Assembly: GCA_034430415.1 (NCBI GenBank) | Contig: DAOUEN010000040.1 | Span: 1 to 23,831, forward strand | Source: JADFUZ01 sp034430415 | GTDB lineage: Bacteria > Chloroflexota > Dehalococcoidia > GIF9 > AB-539-J10 | DNA: 23,831 nt | Direction of reading: 5' to 3' | In this document: in pieces, positions 1 through 6,684 of the stretch | Position numbering within the stretch: position 1 is the first letter of the stretch | Layout of the letters: every line of letters begins with the position of its first letter | Notes under the pieces: generated by a model | The model's database searches: none | The model's input: only the letters and a program-made list of their open reading frames with translations | What the model was told of the DNA's origin: nothing | Translations under genes and position numbers: made by a program

Positions 1-221
1 GCTATTTCCACCGGATTGAAGTCAGGGCGAATAATGCCCCTCGACGGTGACGCCTTCTTGACCTCGGCGATGAGCTGAATTCGGTCGCCGCGTAAGGCCG
101 AGGAGAAATCGAGAGCTGCCGGCTGGCCCAGCGCTGCCTCGCGCAGCTCCGCCAGCGGCTGAGAGCGTTTTCTGGCTTCAAGCTCCAGCAGGCTGCGAGC
201 TACTATCTGCTCCAGGATCAC
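1..221 (-). CDS. trpC: Indole-3-glycerol phosphate synthase, N-terminal part (cut by window edge)
   Basis: About 73 codons of TrpC are present; the rest lies beyond the left edge. TrpC closes the indole ring of CdRP in tryptophan synthesis. The translation begins MILEQIVARSLLELEARK and contains IAEVKKASPSRGIIRPDF, the first strand and catalytic-lysine loop of the TIM barrel typical of TrpC. The GTG start at 221-219 lies directly after the trpD stop codon (225-223), with GAGG a few bases upstream inside trpD, so translation is probably coupled. This frame is open to the window end. It continues the T-box-controlled trpE-G-D-C operon. Identity is firm from the start motif; the downstream gene order cannot be seen. 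Confidence 0.9.
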   Translation of the reverse strand, partial: MILEQIVARSLLELEARKRSQPLAELREAALGQPAALDFSSALRGDRIQLIAEVKKASPSRGIIRPDFNPVEI

Positions 222-222
222 T

Positions 223-1245
223 TCACGTCCTCGGGGCCAGGCTTTGACTGAGCTCGATTAGCTGCTCCAGTTTCGCCAGAGCACGGCCGCTATCTATTAC
301 CTCTCTAGCCAGGCCTACCCCCTGCTCGAGCGATGCTGCCCTGTCTCCGACAACCAGAGCTGCGGCGGCGTTCACCAGCACTGCGTCTTGCTGATGACCC
401 GGGGCACCGGCCAGGACTTCACGCAGCAGGACAGCATTCTCCTCGATGCTGCCGCCTCTCAAGCTATCCAGGCTGGCTCCGGGCAGGCCGAAGTCCTCAG
501 GGCCAAAGGTGAAACTCCTGATGCGCCCGTCTTTGAGTTCACAGACATAGGTCTTCCCCGCAAGCGTGATTTCGTCCAGGCCGTCTTCACCGTGGACTAC
601 CATGGCGTGCCGGCAGCCCAGACTCCGAAGCACCAGGGCCAGCTTCTCCACCAGCGTCTCATCGGCTACGCCCAGCACCTGAGCGCTGGCGCCGGCCGGA
701 TTGGTGAGCGGGCCGAGGATGTTGAACACGGTACGAATTCCAAGCTCGCGCCTGGGAGCGGCAGCGTACTTCATCGCCGGATGAAATACCGGCGCGAACA
801 TGAACCCTATCCCTATTTCCTGGAGGCATCTCCCCACCTGTTCCGCACCGAGGTCGATGCGGATTCCCAGAGCCTCCAGTACATCGGCACTGCCGCACTG
901 GCTGCTCATAGCGCGGTTGCCATGCTTGGCTACCTTGAGCCCGCCTCCGGTAGCGACAAAGGCAGCAGCGGTAGAGATATTGAAGGTAGCCGAACCATCG
1001 CCGCCGGTGCCGCAGGTATCCACCACCGGCTCGGCAATGGTTACGGGAACGGCCTTCGCCCGCATCGTCTTGGCCAACCCGGCGATTTCATCAACCGTTT
1101 CGCCCTTGAGCCTGAGCGCGGTGACAAAGGCGCCGAGCTGGGCCGGGGTGACTTCACCGCTCATGGTCTCTTCCATAACCTGCGCTGCCTGCTGCATAGT
1201 CAGTGAATGCCCTGATACCAGTATGCCAATAGCTTCTCTAATCAT
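223..1245 (-). CDS. trpD: Anthranilate phosphoribosyltransferase
   Basis: A 340-residue protein, the usual length for TrpD, which transfers phosphoribose from PRPP to anthranilate in the cytoplasm. The PRPP-binding loop DTCGTGGDGSATFNIST (about residues 76-92) and the anthranilate-site segment KHGNRAMSSQCGSADVLEALG region (about 107-127) are intact, as is RTVFNILGPLTNP. The ATG at 1245 is preceded by GAGGAGGG, an excellent ribosome-binding site. It overlaps the end of trpG by 8 bases and its stop is almost contiguous with the trpC GTG, so the four genes form one translationally coupled operon. Nothing unusual is seen in the protein. Confidence 0.96.
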   Translation of the reverse strand: MIREAIGILVSGHSLTMQQAAQVMEETMSGEVTPAQLGAFVTALRLKGETVDEIAGLAKTMRAKAVPVTIAEPVVDTCGTGGDGSATFNISTAAAFVATGGGLKVAKHGNRAMSSQCGSADVLEALGIRIDLGAEQVGRCLQEIGIGFMFAPVFHPAMKYAAAPRRELGIRTVFNILGPLTNPAGASAQVLGVADETLVEKLALVLRSLGCRHAMVVHGEDGLDEITLAGKTYVCELKDGRIRSFTFGPEDFGLPGASLDSLRGGSIEENAVLLREVLAGAPGHQQDAVLVNAAAALVVGDRAASLEQGVGLAREVIDSGRALAKLEQLIELSQSLAPRT

Positions 1246-1819
1246 GGCCTGTTCCCTCCTCTGTCAGGAAGTTTCTTAACAAGTCTTTCCCCACTTCGGT
1301 CATGAACGATTCAGGGTGGAACTGGACGCCCTCGACCGGGTACTGGCGATGCTTGAGACCCATGATAGTGCCGTCATCTGTCCACGCTGTCACTTCAAGA
1401 CAGTCGGGGAGCCCGTCACGCCGCACTACCAGTGAGTGATAGCGGATGGCAGAGAAGGGACTGGGTAGCCCGGTCAGCACTCCCCCCCTGGCATGATATG
1501 TTAGAGACGACTTGCCGTGCATAATCTGCGCGGCCTGCCCGATCAAGCCGCCATAGCTATGGCCGATACACTGGTGCCCCAGGCAGACCCCGAGTATGGG
1601 CAATCTGGAGCCGAAATGCCGGATGACCTCATTGGAGATGCCGGCCCGCAGCGGTGTCGACGGGCCGGGCGAGATGACTATCCGTTGAGGCTTCATCCCC
1701 TGAATCTCCTCCAGGGTGATCTTATCGTTGCGCGCCACCACTACTTCTTCACCCAGCTCGCTCAAGTACTGGAAGAGGTTATAGGTGAAGCTGTCGTAGT
1801 TGTCAATCAGTAGCAGCAT
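1238..1819 (-). CDS. trpG: Anthranilate synthase component II (glutamine amidotransferase)
   Basis: This class I glutamine amidotransferase supplies ammonia to TrpE for anthranilate synthesis. It shows the oxyanion strand ISPGPSTPLRAGIS, the nucleophile motif GVCLGHQCIGHSYGG with its Cys, and the His/Glu pair in GVQFHPESF. The reading frame can be extended upstream to a TTG at 1831, but the ATG at 1819 begins the canonical MLLLIDNYDSFTYNL and has GAGGGGAG just before it, so I use that start. It overlaps the trpE end by 17 bases and the trpD start by 8 bases. The protein is about 193 residues, normal for a stand-alone TrpG. Confidence 0.95.
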   Translation of the reverse strand: MLLLIDNYDSFTYNLFQYLSELGEEVVVARNDKITLEEIQGMKPQRIVISPGPSTPLRAGISNEVIRHFGSRLPILGVCLGHQCIGHSYGGLIGQAAQIMHGKSSLTYHARGGVLTGLPSPFSAIRYHSLVVRRDGLPDCLEVTAWTDDGTIMGLKHRQYPVEGVQFHPESFMTEVGKDLLRNFLTEEGTGHD

Positions 1820-3275
1820 GGCTCCCCTCAAGCGTCGGTTCTGCGCTCTCAGCCTGACTGATAGCCTTGAGTAGTGCCTGGGCCTTGTTCATGCTTTCCG
1901 CATACTCCAGCTCGGGCACGCTGTCGTAGACGATGCCGCTCCCTGCCTGCACATAGGCGACGCCTTTCTTCATCACCATGGTCCTTATGGCTATGGCCAT
2001 GTCCATGTTGCCGGAGAAAGAGAAGTAGCCCACAGCCCCAGCATACGGTCCTCTTTTCTCCGGCTCAAGCTCAGCGATTATCTCCATGGCCCGGATCTTG
2101 GGCGCTCCGGATACCGTGCCGGCAGGGAAGCAGACACGCAGGGCATCGAAAGCGGTCAGGTCGCCCTGCAGCCTGCCCTGCACATGGGTAACCAGGTGCA
2201 TAACATGGGAGTAGCGCTCAACTTCCATCAGGTCGCTAACCTCAACGGTGCCCGGTTTGCTCACGCGCCCGATGTCATTTCGCCCTAAATCTACCAGCAT
2301 AATGTGCTCGGCGCGCTCCTTCTCATCGCTGCGGAGCTCTTGCTCCAGCATAGCGTCCTCATCCGCCGTCTTTCCCCGCGGCCTGGTTCCGGCCAGAGGG
2401 CGCGTCATTACCGCGCCATCTTCTACCCTCACCAGGATCTCAGGAGAAGCCCCGATGATGTGAAAATCGACAAAATCAAGAAAGAACATGTATGGGGAAG
2501 GATTGATGGTGCGCAGCGCTCTGTAGATCTCGAAAGGAGCCACATCGGTAGCCTGGGCCAGGCGCTGGGACAGCACCACCTGGATAGCTTCGCCCTCGGT
2601 GATGTAGCGCTTTATCTGGAGTACGCTGGCCTCGAACTCCTGCCTGGAGAAGTTTGAGGAAAGCCCTGAGCTATTCGCATGACGGGTGACACCCGTCATG
2701 CGCCGTGCTGGCTGGAGAGGCTGGTTCAACCTGTCCACCAGGTCGTCAATTCTGTCCACTGCCTTCTGATAGGTTTCCTCTACATCTCCGTCCAGGTGAA
2801 CATGACTCAAGACCTTGATCTTATGAGTGACGTGGTCGAAGACAAGCATAGTGTCCACGAGCATAAACAGCGATTCAGGTAATCCCAACGGGTCGTGCTC
2901 CGGTGAGGGCAACTCCTCGAAGCGAGCGGCTGTTTCGTAGGCGAGATAGCCCACCACACCACCACAGAACCGCGGAAGACCGCCAACCGGCACCATTTCA
3001 TACTTGCCCAGTTCCCCAGCAATAAGAGGCAGAGGGTCGGTTTTGTCCTCTCCGCCAGCCCTCAGGACCCGGTACGGCTCGGTGCCTATGAAGCTATAGC
3101 GAGCCAGCTGTTCACCGCCCTCAACACTCTCCAGGAGGAAAGAATAACCTCCACGATTGATCTTCAAGAAGGCAGACACCGGTGTCTCGAGATCGGCAAC
3201 GATTTCACGGTAAATGGGCAGTATGTTGCCTTTCTTCTCACGTTTCTTGGCCTCCTCTAATGTCGGGTAATACAT
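1803..3275 (-). CDS. trpE: Anthranilate synthase component I
   Basis: A 490-residue chorismate-binding enzyme that makes anthranilate with TrpG ammonia, the first committed step of tryptophan synthesis. The N-terminal part carries the LLES motif (SFLLESVEGGEQLARYSFIG), the tryptophan feedback site. The C-terminal catalytic domain has MTRPLAGTRPRGK, LVDLGRNDIGRV and CFPAGTVSGAPKIRAMEI. The ATG at 3275 follows a GAGGGAGG Shine-Dalgarno. It is the first gene after a Trp T-box. Odd feature: the linker between the two domains (residues about 190-200, RRMTGVTRHANS) is encoded by a 27-bp palindrome. The palindrome keeps the frame and falls in a variable region, so the enzyme is probably functional. 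Confidence 0.96.
   Translation of the reverse strand: MYYPTLEEAKKREKKGNILPIYREIVADLETPVSAFLKINRGGYSFLLESVEGGEQLARYSFIGTEPYRVLRAGGEDKTDPLPLIAGELGKYEMVPVGGLPRFCGGVVGYLAYETAARFEELPSPEHDPLGLPESLFMLVDTMLVFDHVTHKIKVLSHVHLDGDVEETYQKAVDRIDDLVDRLNQPLQPARRMTGVTRHANSSGLSSNFSRQEFEASVLQIKRYITEGEAIQVVLSQRLAQATDVAPFEIYRALRTINPSPYMFFLDFVDFHIIGASPEILVRVEDGAVMTRPLAGTRPRGKTADEDAMLEQELRSDEKERAEHIMLVDLGRNDIGRVSKPGTVEVSDLMEVERYSHVMHLVTHVQGRLQGDLTAFDALRVCFPAGTVSGAPKIRAMEIIAELEPEKRGPYAGAVGYFSFSGNMDMAIAIRTMVMKKGVAYVQAGSGIVYDSVPELEYAESMNKAQALLKAISQAESAEPTLEGSHAATD
2676..2702. repeat. 27-bp palindrome inside trpE
   Basis: Perfect 13-bp arms, CGCATGACGGGTG (2676-2688) and CACCCGTCATGCG (2690-2702), are separated by one base. 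The element encodes MTGVTRHA in frame in the domain linker of TrpE. An uninterrupted 13-bp inverted repeat in coding DNA is unlikely by codon constraint alone. It could be an inserted palindromic repeat unit or an RNA hairpin. No second copy was noticed in this window. Confidence 0.7.
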
Positions 3276-3298
3276 ATGTCCTCCCTCACTGTGACCAA

Positions 3299-3330
3299 CA
3301 AAAAACCTCTCGCCATAGAGGCGAGAGGTT
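3299..3330 (-). terminator. T-box intrinsic terminator before trpE
   Basis: Perfect 11-bp arms AACCTCTCGCC and GGCGAGAGGTT (3304-3314 with 3320-3330) enclose a 5-base loop and are followed by a T-run on the minus strand. The hairpin lies directly after the T-box sequence, so it is the regulated terminator that competes with the antiterminator. Confidence 0.92.
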
Positions 3331-3594
3331 TAGACCTCCGCGGTGCCACTCTACTTGACTGCTAAGACAACCCAGCAGTCATCTCATTCGGATACGGCTA
3401 CACAATTATGAAGCGATATCCTGGGCTCTGCTAACGGTGCCCCCTCCGTCGAAACCTACTCGGCGGGATCCCTTTCGGCTCGAAGCTCCCAAGTCCATTC
3501 AACTCCCGCGCTGGCACCGGCTCACACCTAACCCGGCTCTCTGAGCTCCGCTTGAAGTCTACTAGTCTTGTTCTCAGCCTTTCCTATATTGGTT
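3299..3594 (-). promoter_or_regulatory. Tryptophan T-box leader (tRNA-sensing riboswitch)
   Basis: The minus strand carries AGAGTGGCACCGCGG at 3352-3338, a near-exact match to the T-box consensus AGGGTGGNACCGCGG, followed by a competing terminator hairpin. Upstream lies a long structured leader. The TGG bulge is followed by C, which would pair with a G discriminator base in uncharged tRNA; tRNA-Trp has G there. A TGG triplet in the sequence GAATGGACTTGGG (TGG at 3497-3495) is a good candidate Trp specifier, though stem I was not folded by computation. It should allow trpEGDC transcription when uncharged tRNA-Trp accumulates. The right limit is the inferred transcription start and is approximate. 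Confidence 0.9.
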
Positions 3595-3600
3595 TGTCTG

Positions 3601-3630
3601 ATTCTACGCAGAAGCACAGATTTTTGTCAA
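3601..3630 (-). promoter_or_regulatory. Promoter of the trp operon
   Basis: TTGACA at 3630-3625 and TAGAAT at 3606-3601 are separated by 18 bases on the minus strand, a strong sigma70-type match. The predicted start near 3594 would produce a leader of about 320 bases that includes the whole T-box. Between it and the NUDIX stop there is a small GCCGC/GCGGC hairpin (3649-3663) with a short TTTCC tail that may be a weak terminator for the upstream gene run. No gene is seen in 3276-3673. Confidence 0.75.
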
Positions 3631-3673
3631 ATCAATGGACAATGGAAAGCCGCCATCAGCGGCCGGACAAGGA

Positions 3674-4210
3674 CTATGGAGAAGCCTTCCTGGTGGACAG
3701 GAAGGTGAGTAGGGCGGCGATGCTCTTGGCATCGCAGATTTCCCCCGAGGTGATGAGCCGGGGGATATCGCTCAGCGGTACCCGGACGACCTCGATCTCA
3801 TCGGTGTCCTCAGCGATCAGGCGGCTGGGTGTCAGTTCGGTGGCCAAGTAGCAGTACAGGTACTCGGTGCCGTAGCCGGGAATGGAGTAGAACCCGCCGA
3901 GCCCGTCTATCTTCTGCGGCAGGTAGCCGATCTCCTCCTGCAGCTCGCGGCGGACGCAGTCCACAGGGTCCTCGCCGGGGCTGATGCCGCCGGCGGGTAT
4001 CTCCAGGAGGGACTTGCCCACGGGGTAGCGGAACTGGCGCACCAGCAGCACGTTGTCTTGCTCGTCGAGGACCACTGCGGCCACGCAGTCGCCGTGTTCC
4101 ACCACGTCCCTGACGGACTTCCTGCCGTTCGGCTTCTCTATGGTGTCCACCCGCAGACCTATCGCCGGGCCGCGGTACAGCTCCCGGCCGGAAATCCTCT
4201 TCTCTGGCAA
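3674..4210 (-). CDS. NUDIX hydrolase, ADP-ribose pyrophosphatase-like
   Basis: The protein contains a complete Nudix box, GISPGEDPVDCVRRELQEEIGY (G-x5-E-x7-REL-x-EE-x-GY), which binds Mg2+ and the diphosphate. The overall pattern (LRVDTIEKPNG, VLLVRQFRYPVGKSLLEIPAGG) matches the ADP-ribose pyrophosphatase branch (NudF-like), which cleaves ADP-ribose to AMP and ribose 5-phosphate. The frame can start at a GTG at 4234, but a TTG at 4210 sits 7 bases after GGAAGGAG and gives the usual family N-terminus (LPEKRISGRELYRG), so I prefer it; the protein is then 178 residues. It follows the GNAT and NAD kinase genes and ends the run, which fits a pyridine-nucleotide housekeeping role. Exact substrate is inferred. 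Confidence 0.9.
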   Translation of the reverse strand: MPEKRISGRELYRGPAIGLRVDTIEKPNGRKSVRDVVEHGDCVAAVVLDEQDNVLLVRQFRYPVGKSLLEIPAGGISPGEDPVDCVRRELQEEIGYLPQKIDGLGGFYSIPGYGTEYLYCYLATELTPSRLIAEDTDEIEVVRVPLSDIPRLITSGEICDAKSIAALLTFLSTRKASP

Positions 4211-4249
4211 CTCAGCTCTCCTTCCGAGCCGCACCGGCTCGCGGCGGCA

Positions 4250-4702
4250 TCACAGTTGACGGATGAGGGCTACCTCATCGCAGTTGGGGAACTTGGGACA
4301 GTTGTAGCACTCGGCCCATATCTTCTGCGGCAGCTCCGCCTTGTCTATCAGGTGGAAGCCCTGCTTCTCGAAGAACGCCGGCTTCCGGGCCAGGCAGAAC
4401 ACCCGGGGCAGCCCCAGTTGCGCGGCCTCATCGAGGCAGGCCTGGACGAGCCCGGAGCCGATATCCTGCTGCTGGCTGTCCGCTGCTACCGCCAGGGACC
4501 TGATCTCCGCCAGGTCGAGCCAGCTAACATGCAGGGCCACGCAGCCGATGAAGCTGTCTCCTTCCCAGGCCACGAAGTAGTCCCTGATGTTCTCATATAT
4601 CTGGCTCAGGGCCCGCGGCAGCATATCGCCCCGCTCAGCGAAATCATTGATGAGCCGGTGCATCAGCACGGCGTCGCCTATCGTCGCCCGGTCAATTCTC
4701 AT
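4250..4702 (-). CDS. GNAT N-acetyltransferase, short ArgA-like
   Basis: A 150-residue GNAT protein. The acetyl-CoA pyrophosphate-binding turn is visible as QQDIGSG (about residues 78-84), with the preceding strand LAEIRSLAV. The N-terminus (ATIGDAVLMHRLINDFAERGDMLPRALSQIYENIRDYFVA) resembles short stand-alone N-acetylglutamate synthases, so arginine biosynthesis is a possible role. The C-terminal tail ECYNCPKFPNCDE carries three cysteines (132, 135, 141) seen in this branch and possibly binding metal. The ATG at 4702 has GGAAGGG upstream and overlaps the end of nadK by 11 bases, so the two are co-translated. Substrate cannot be fixed from sequence alone. Confidence 0.85.
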   Translation of the reverse strand: MRIDRATIGDAVLMHRLINDFAERGDMLPRALSQIYENIRDYFVAWEGDSFIGCVALHVSWLDLAEIRSLAVAADSQQQDIGSGLVQACLDEAAQLGLPRVFCLARKPAFFEKQGFHLIDKAELPQKIWAECYNCPKFPNCDEVALIRQL

Positions 4703-5513
4703 ATCTTTTCCCTTCCAGCTTGCGGCCCAGAAAGCTGTAGAAATAGGTCTCCTGATGCACCCTGAGGAAGCGGGCCACGCAGCTGCTGAGCTTCACCGCG
4801 ACGGCCTGCCGGTCCGCCAGGGGCGAGTCCACCTGCCCGTCGAGGCTGAGTATGGCGCCGTCCCTGCTCCCTACCCTCAGCTCGACCACGGTCTCCGGCG
4901 GCAGCACCAGGGCGTGGCTCAGGCCGAGGTGACAGGATATCGGCTGAAGGACCATTTCCCTGGACTGGGGGTGCAGGATGGGTCCGCCGGCGGCCAGGGA
5001 GTAGCCGGTACTGCCGGTTGCCGTGGCTAGCACAATCCCGTCGGCCCTGTAGGTGGTCAGCTCTTCGCCGTCGATGCTCACCTCTATGTTGATCAGGCGG
5101 ACGGCGGTGGACCTTACTGCGACGTCGTTCAGGGCGAGGAACCGCCTGTCGCCGCTCCGGGCCTCGAGCATGGCCCTTTCCTCAATCCATCCCTTGCCCG
5201 CCAGCACGTCGGGCAGGCTGGCCAGGGCTTCCTCAAAACCCAGCTCGGTGATGAATCCCAGCTTGCCCAGGTTTATGCCCAGGATGGGCACCGTCAGCGG
5301 GGCGATTATCCGGGCGACGTGAAGGATGCTGCCGTCTCCCCCGATGCTGAGGACCAGGTCCGAGCCGGCCACCTGGGGTCTGGCCGCGCTGTCATCCCAG
5401 GCGGAGCACTTCCAGGAGGATACCGCCTGTGCATCCAGCAGGCCTTCGAGTTTGGCGGCGAGTTCCAGGGCCTCTTCTTTCTTGGGGTGATACAGGATGC
5501 CGACCCGTTTCAT
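4692..5513 (-). CDS. nadK: NAD kinase
   Basis: NadK phosphorylates NAD to NADP in the cytoplasm. The 273-residue product has the signature GGDGS (58-62, in LVLSIGGDGSILH), the N-D motif in FLALNDVAVR and the nucleotide-binding block YRADGIVLATATGSTGYSLAAGGP. The frame is open upstream to 5654, but that extension (MFTGAGLFLLIHVG and onward) is low-complexity and unrelated to the family; the ATG at 5513 gives the canonical MKRVGILYHPK. No Shine-Dalgarno precedes it. A good promoter ends 10 bases upstream, so the mRNA may be nearly leaderless. Its end overlaps the GNAT gene. Confidence 0.94.
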   Translation of the reverse strand: MKRVGILYHPKKEEALELAAKLEGLLDAQAVSSWKCSAWDDSAARPQVAGSDLVLSIGGDGSILHVARIIAPLTVPILGINLGKLGFITELGFEEALASLPDVLAGKGWIEERAMLEARSGDRRFLALNDVAVRSTAVRLINIEVSIDGEELTTYRADGIVLATATGSTGYSLAAGGPILHPQSREMVLQPISCHLGLSHALVLPPETVVELRVGSRDGAILSLDGQVDSPLADRQAVAVKLSSCVARFLRVHQETYFYSFLGRKLEGKRYEN

Positions 5514-5523
5514 GGCTCGGGCA

Positions 5524-5552
5524 AGTGTAGCATCGCGAACTTTGGAGGTCAA
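5524..5552 (-). promoter_or_regulatory. Putative promoter giving a near-leaderless nadK mRNA
   Basis: On the minus strand TTGACC (5552-5547) and TACACT (5529-5524) are 17 bases apart. The start codon at 5513 is only 10 bases after the -10 box, so transcription would begin within a few bases of ATG. This agrees with the absence of a ribosome-binding site. Unproven. Confidence 0.45.
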
Positions 5553-5556
5553 AGGA

Positions 5557-5605
5557 CTTCGGCTGGCGAGTCGGCTACGACCGGGTCGGCCTCCGGCCAA
5601 CGAAG
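5557..5605. other. GC-rich folded intergenic segment upstream of nadK
   Basis: The 141-base gap between the CoA-binding protein and nadK holds CTTCG and CGAAG (5557-5561, 5601-5605) enclosing two small palindromes, CGACC-G-GGTCG (5578-5588) and GGCC-TCC-GGCC (5588-5598). It may be a transcription-end structure for the upstream gene. There is no T-run, so an intrinsic terminator is not supported. Confidence 0.3.
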
Positions 5606-5654
5606 CTTCTGCGCCTACATGAATGAGCAAGAACAGCCCGGCGCCGGTGAACAT

Positions 5655-6068
5655 TCATGGGCTTGTTTTCCGCTTCGCCTTGAGCCTGCGGTGCTGCTTG
5701 AGCATGCACTTGTCCATCACTACCAGAAGCCCGGCTTCTCTGGCCCGGGCTGCCGCCGCCTTGTCTATCACGCCCTCCTGCATCCACACTGCCTTTGCCC
5801 CTATTCGTATCGCCTCCTCCACAACGGCCGGCACCTCCTCAGAGCGCCGGAAAATGTCGACCGCATCGACTGCCTCGGGGATGGAGCTGAGGTCGGGGTG
5901 ACAGAGTTCCCCCAGTATCTCTTTCGCCCCTGGGTTCACCGGGACTATCCTGTAGCCCTGTTCCTTCAGGTAGCGGGCTACCTGATAGCTGGGGCGGTCG
6001 GGTTCTGGGGAAAGGCCAACCACGGCAATAATCCGGCTGGAGTTCAGGATCTCGTCTTCAGTACTCAC
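5655..6068 (-). CDS. CoA-binding domain protein (YccU-like)
   Basis: A 137-residue single-domain Rossmann-fold protein of the CoA-binding family found as the N-terminal part of acyl-CoA synthetases and as stand-alone YccU-type proteins. Visible family features are IIAVVGLSPEPDRPSYQVARYL near the N-terminus, YRIVPVNPGAKEILGE, and the C-terminal VVMDKCMLKQHRRL. These proteins bind CoA but have no established reaction. The start is a GTG at 6068 with only a weak AAGAAG upstream. It sits in the minus-strand run between a CARDB membrane protein and nadK, with gaps of 85 and 141 bases, so membership of the suf operon is uncertain. Confidence 0.85.
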   Translation of the reverse strand: MSTEDEILNSSRIIAVVGLSPEPDRPSYQVARYLKEQGYRIVPVNPGAKEILGELCHPDLSSIPEAVDAVDIFRRSEEVPAVVEEAIRIGAKAVWMQEGVIDKAAAARAREAGLLVVMDKCMLKQHRRLKAKRKTSP

Positions 6069-6153
6069 TTCTTGTTTGAAGGAAGCTCTTGTTTGGTGAA
6101 CTCAGATTTCTCTCTTACTTGTGAGGAAAGCTCTTTGTCTCATGTTGAAGATT

Positions 6154-6630
6154 TCATCCGCAACAACGCGGAACAGTACGCTCGGGCGCTGGCTCCACTA
6201 CGATGAATTGCCCTGTAAGCTCGCCCAGGGTGACTCCGTAGGTTCCCGGTATGCCGCTGTACCTGTAGAAGCTCAAGGTCGTGGTCCCCCCGGCAGCTAC
6301 AGTTACTTCCTTCGCTAGCTCCACAACGTTGTCTATCCTCAGTTCCGCGGTGTAGCTGCCCTCAGCGCCGCCAGTATTTGTCACCCTGGCGCTGATAGCT
6401 ACTTCCTCTCCCGGGTTAACCTCAGCCGGGCTGATTGCCAGCTCGGCGAGATGGAAGGATGCCTGGCTTGCTGGTGCCTCCTCAGGCGCTGTCTCAGGTG
6501 CCGCCGCGCCTGCACCCGAACGGTAGTATGACAGCATGACCCCGCCGGTTGCCAGCATGATGATTCCGACAACAAGGAGAGTGATGAGGATGGGGCTCAT
6601 TCTCCTGGTACCTTGTCCTAATTTCCACAT
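6154..6630 (-). CDS. Membrane-anchored CARDB/Ig-like domain protein
   Basis: The 158-residue product has a positively charged N-terminus, one hydrophobic segment (about residues 13-35, PILITLLVVGIIMLATGGVM), an Ala/Pro/Glu-rich linker (38-56) and a single beta-sandwich resembling CARDB (about 57-146: LAELAISPAEVNPGEEVAIS, ARVTNTGG, TYGVTLGELTGQFIV). The topology predicts an extracytoplasmic adhesion-like domain held by a signal anchor. There is no lipobox and no catalytic motif. AAGGAGGG lies 12 bases before the ATG. It follows sufB by 54 bases, so it may be cotranscribed, but no functional link to Fe-S assembly is known. Specific role unknown. Confidence 0.8.
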   Translation of the reverse strand: MWKLGQGTRRMSPILITLLVVGIIMLATGGVMLSYYRSGAGAAAPETAPEEAPASQASFHLAELAISPAEVNPGEEVAISARVTNTGGAEGSYTAELRIDNVVELAKEVTVAAGGTTTLSFYRYSGIPGTYGVTLGELTGQFIVVEPAPERTVPRCCG

Positions 6631-6684
6631 GTTGCTGCTTGCCCTCCTTGCCGTGCCTTCCGGACGAGGTGATACGAGGACATA

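Noticed and set aside
388..1206. 272-codon plus-strand frame opposite trpD
   Set aside because: Antisense shadow of a well-conserved gene, without its own start signals.
5514..5654. Upstream extension of the nadK frame by 47 codons
   Set aside because: The extension is unrelated to NAD kinases and runs through a folded intergenic segment and a likely promoter.
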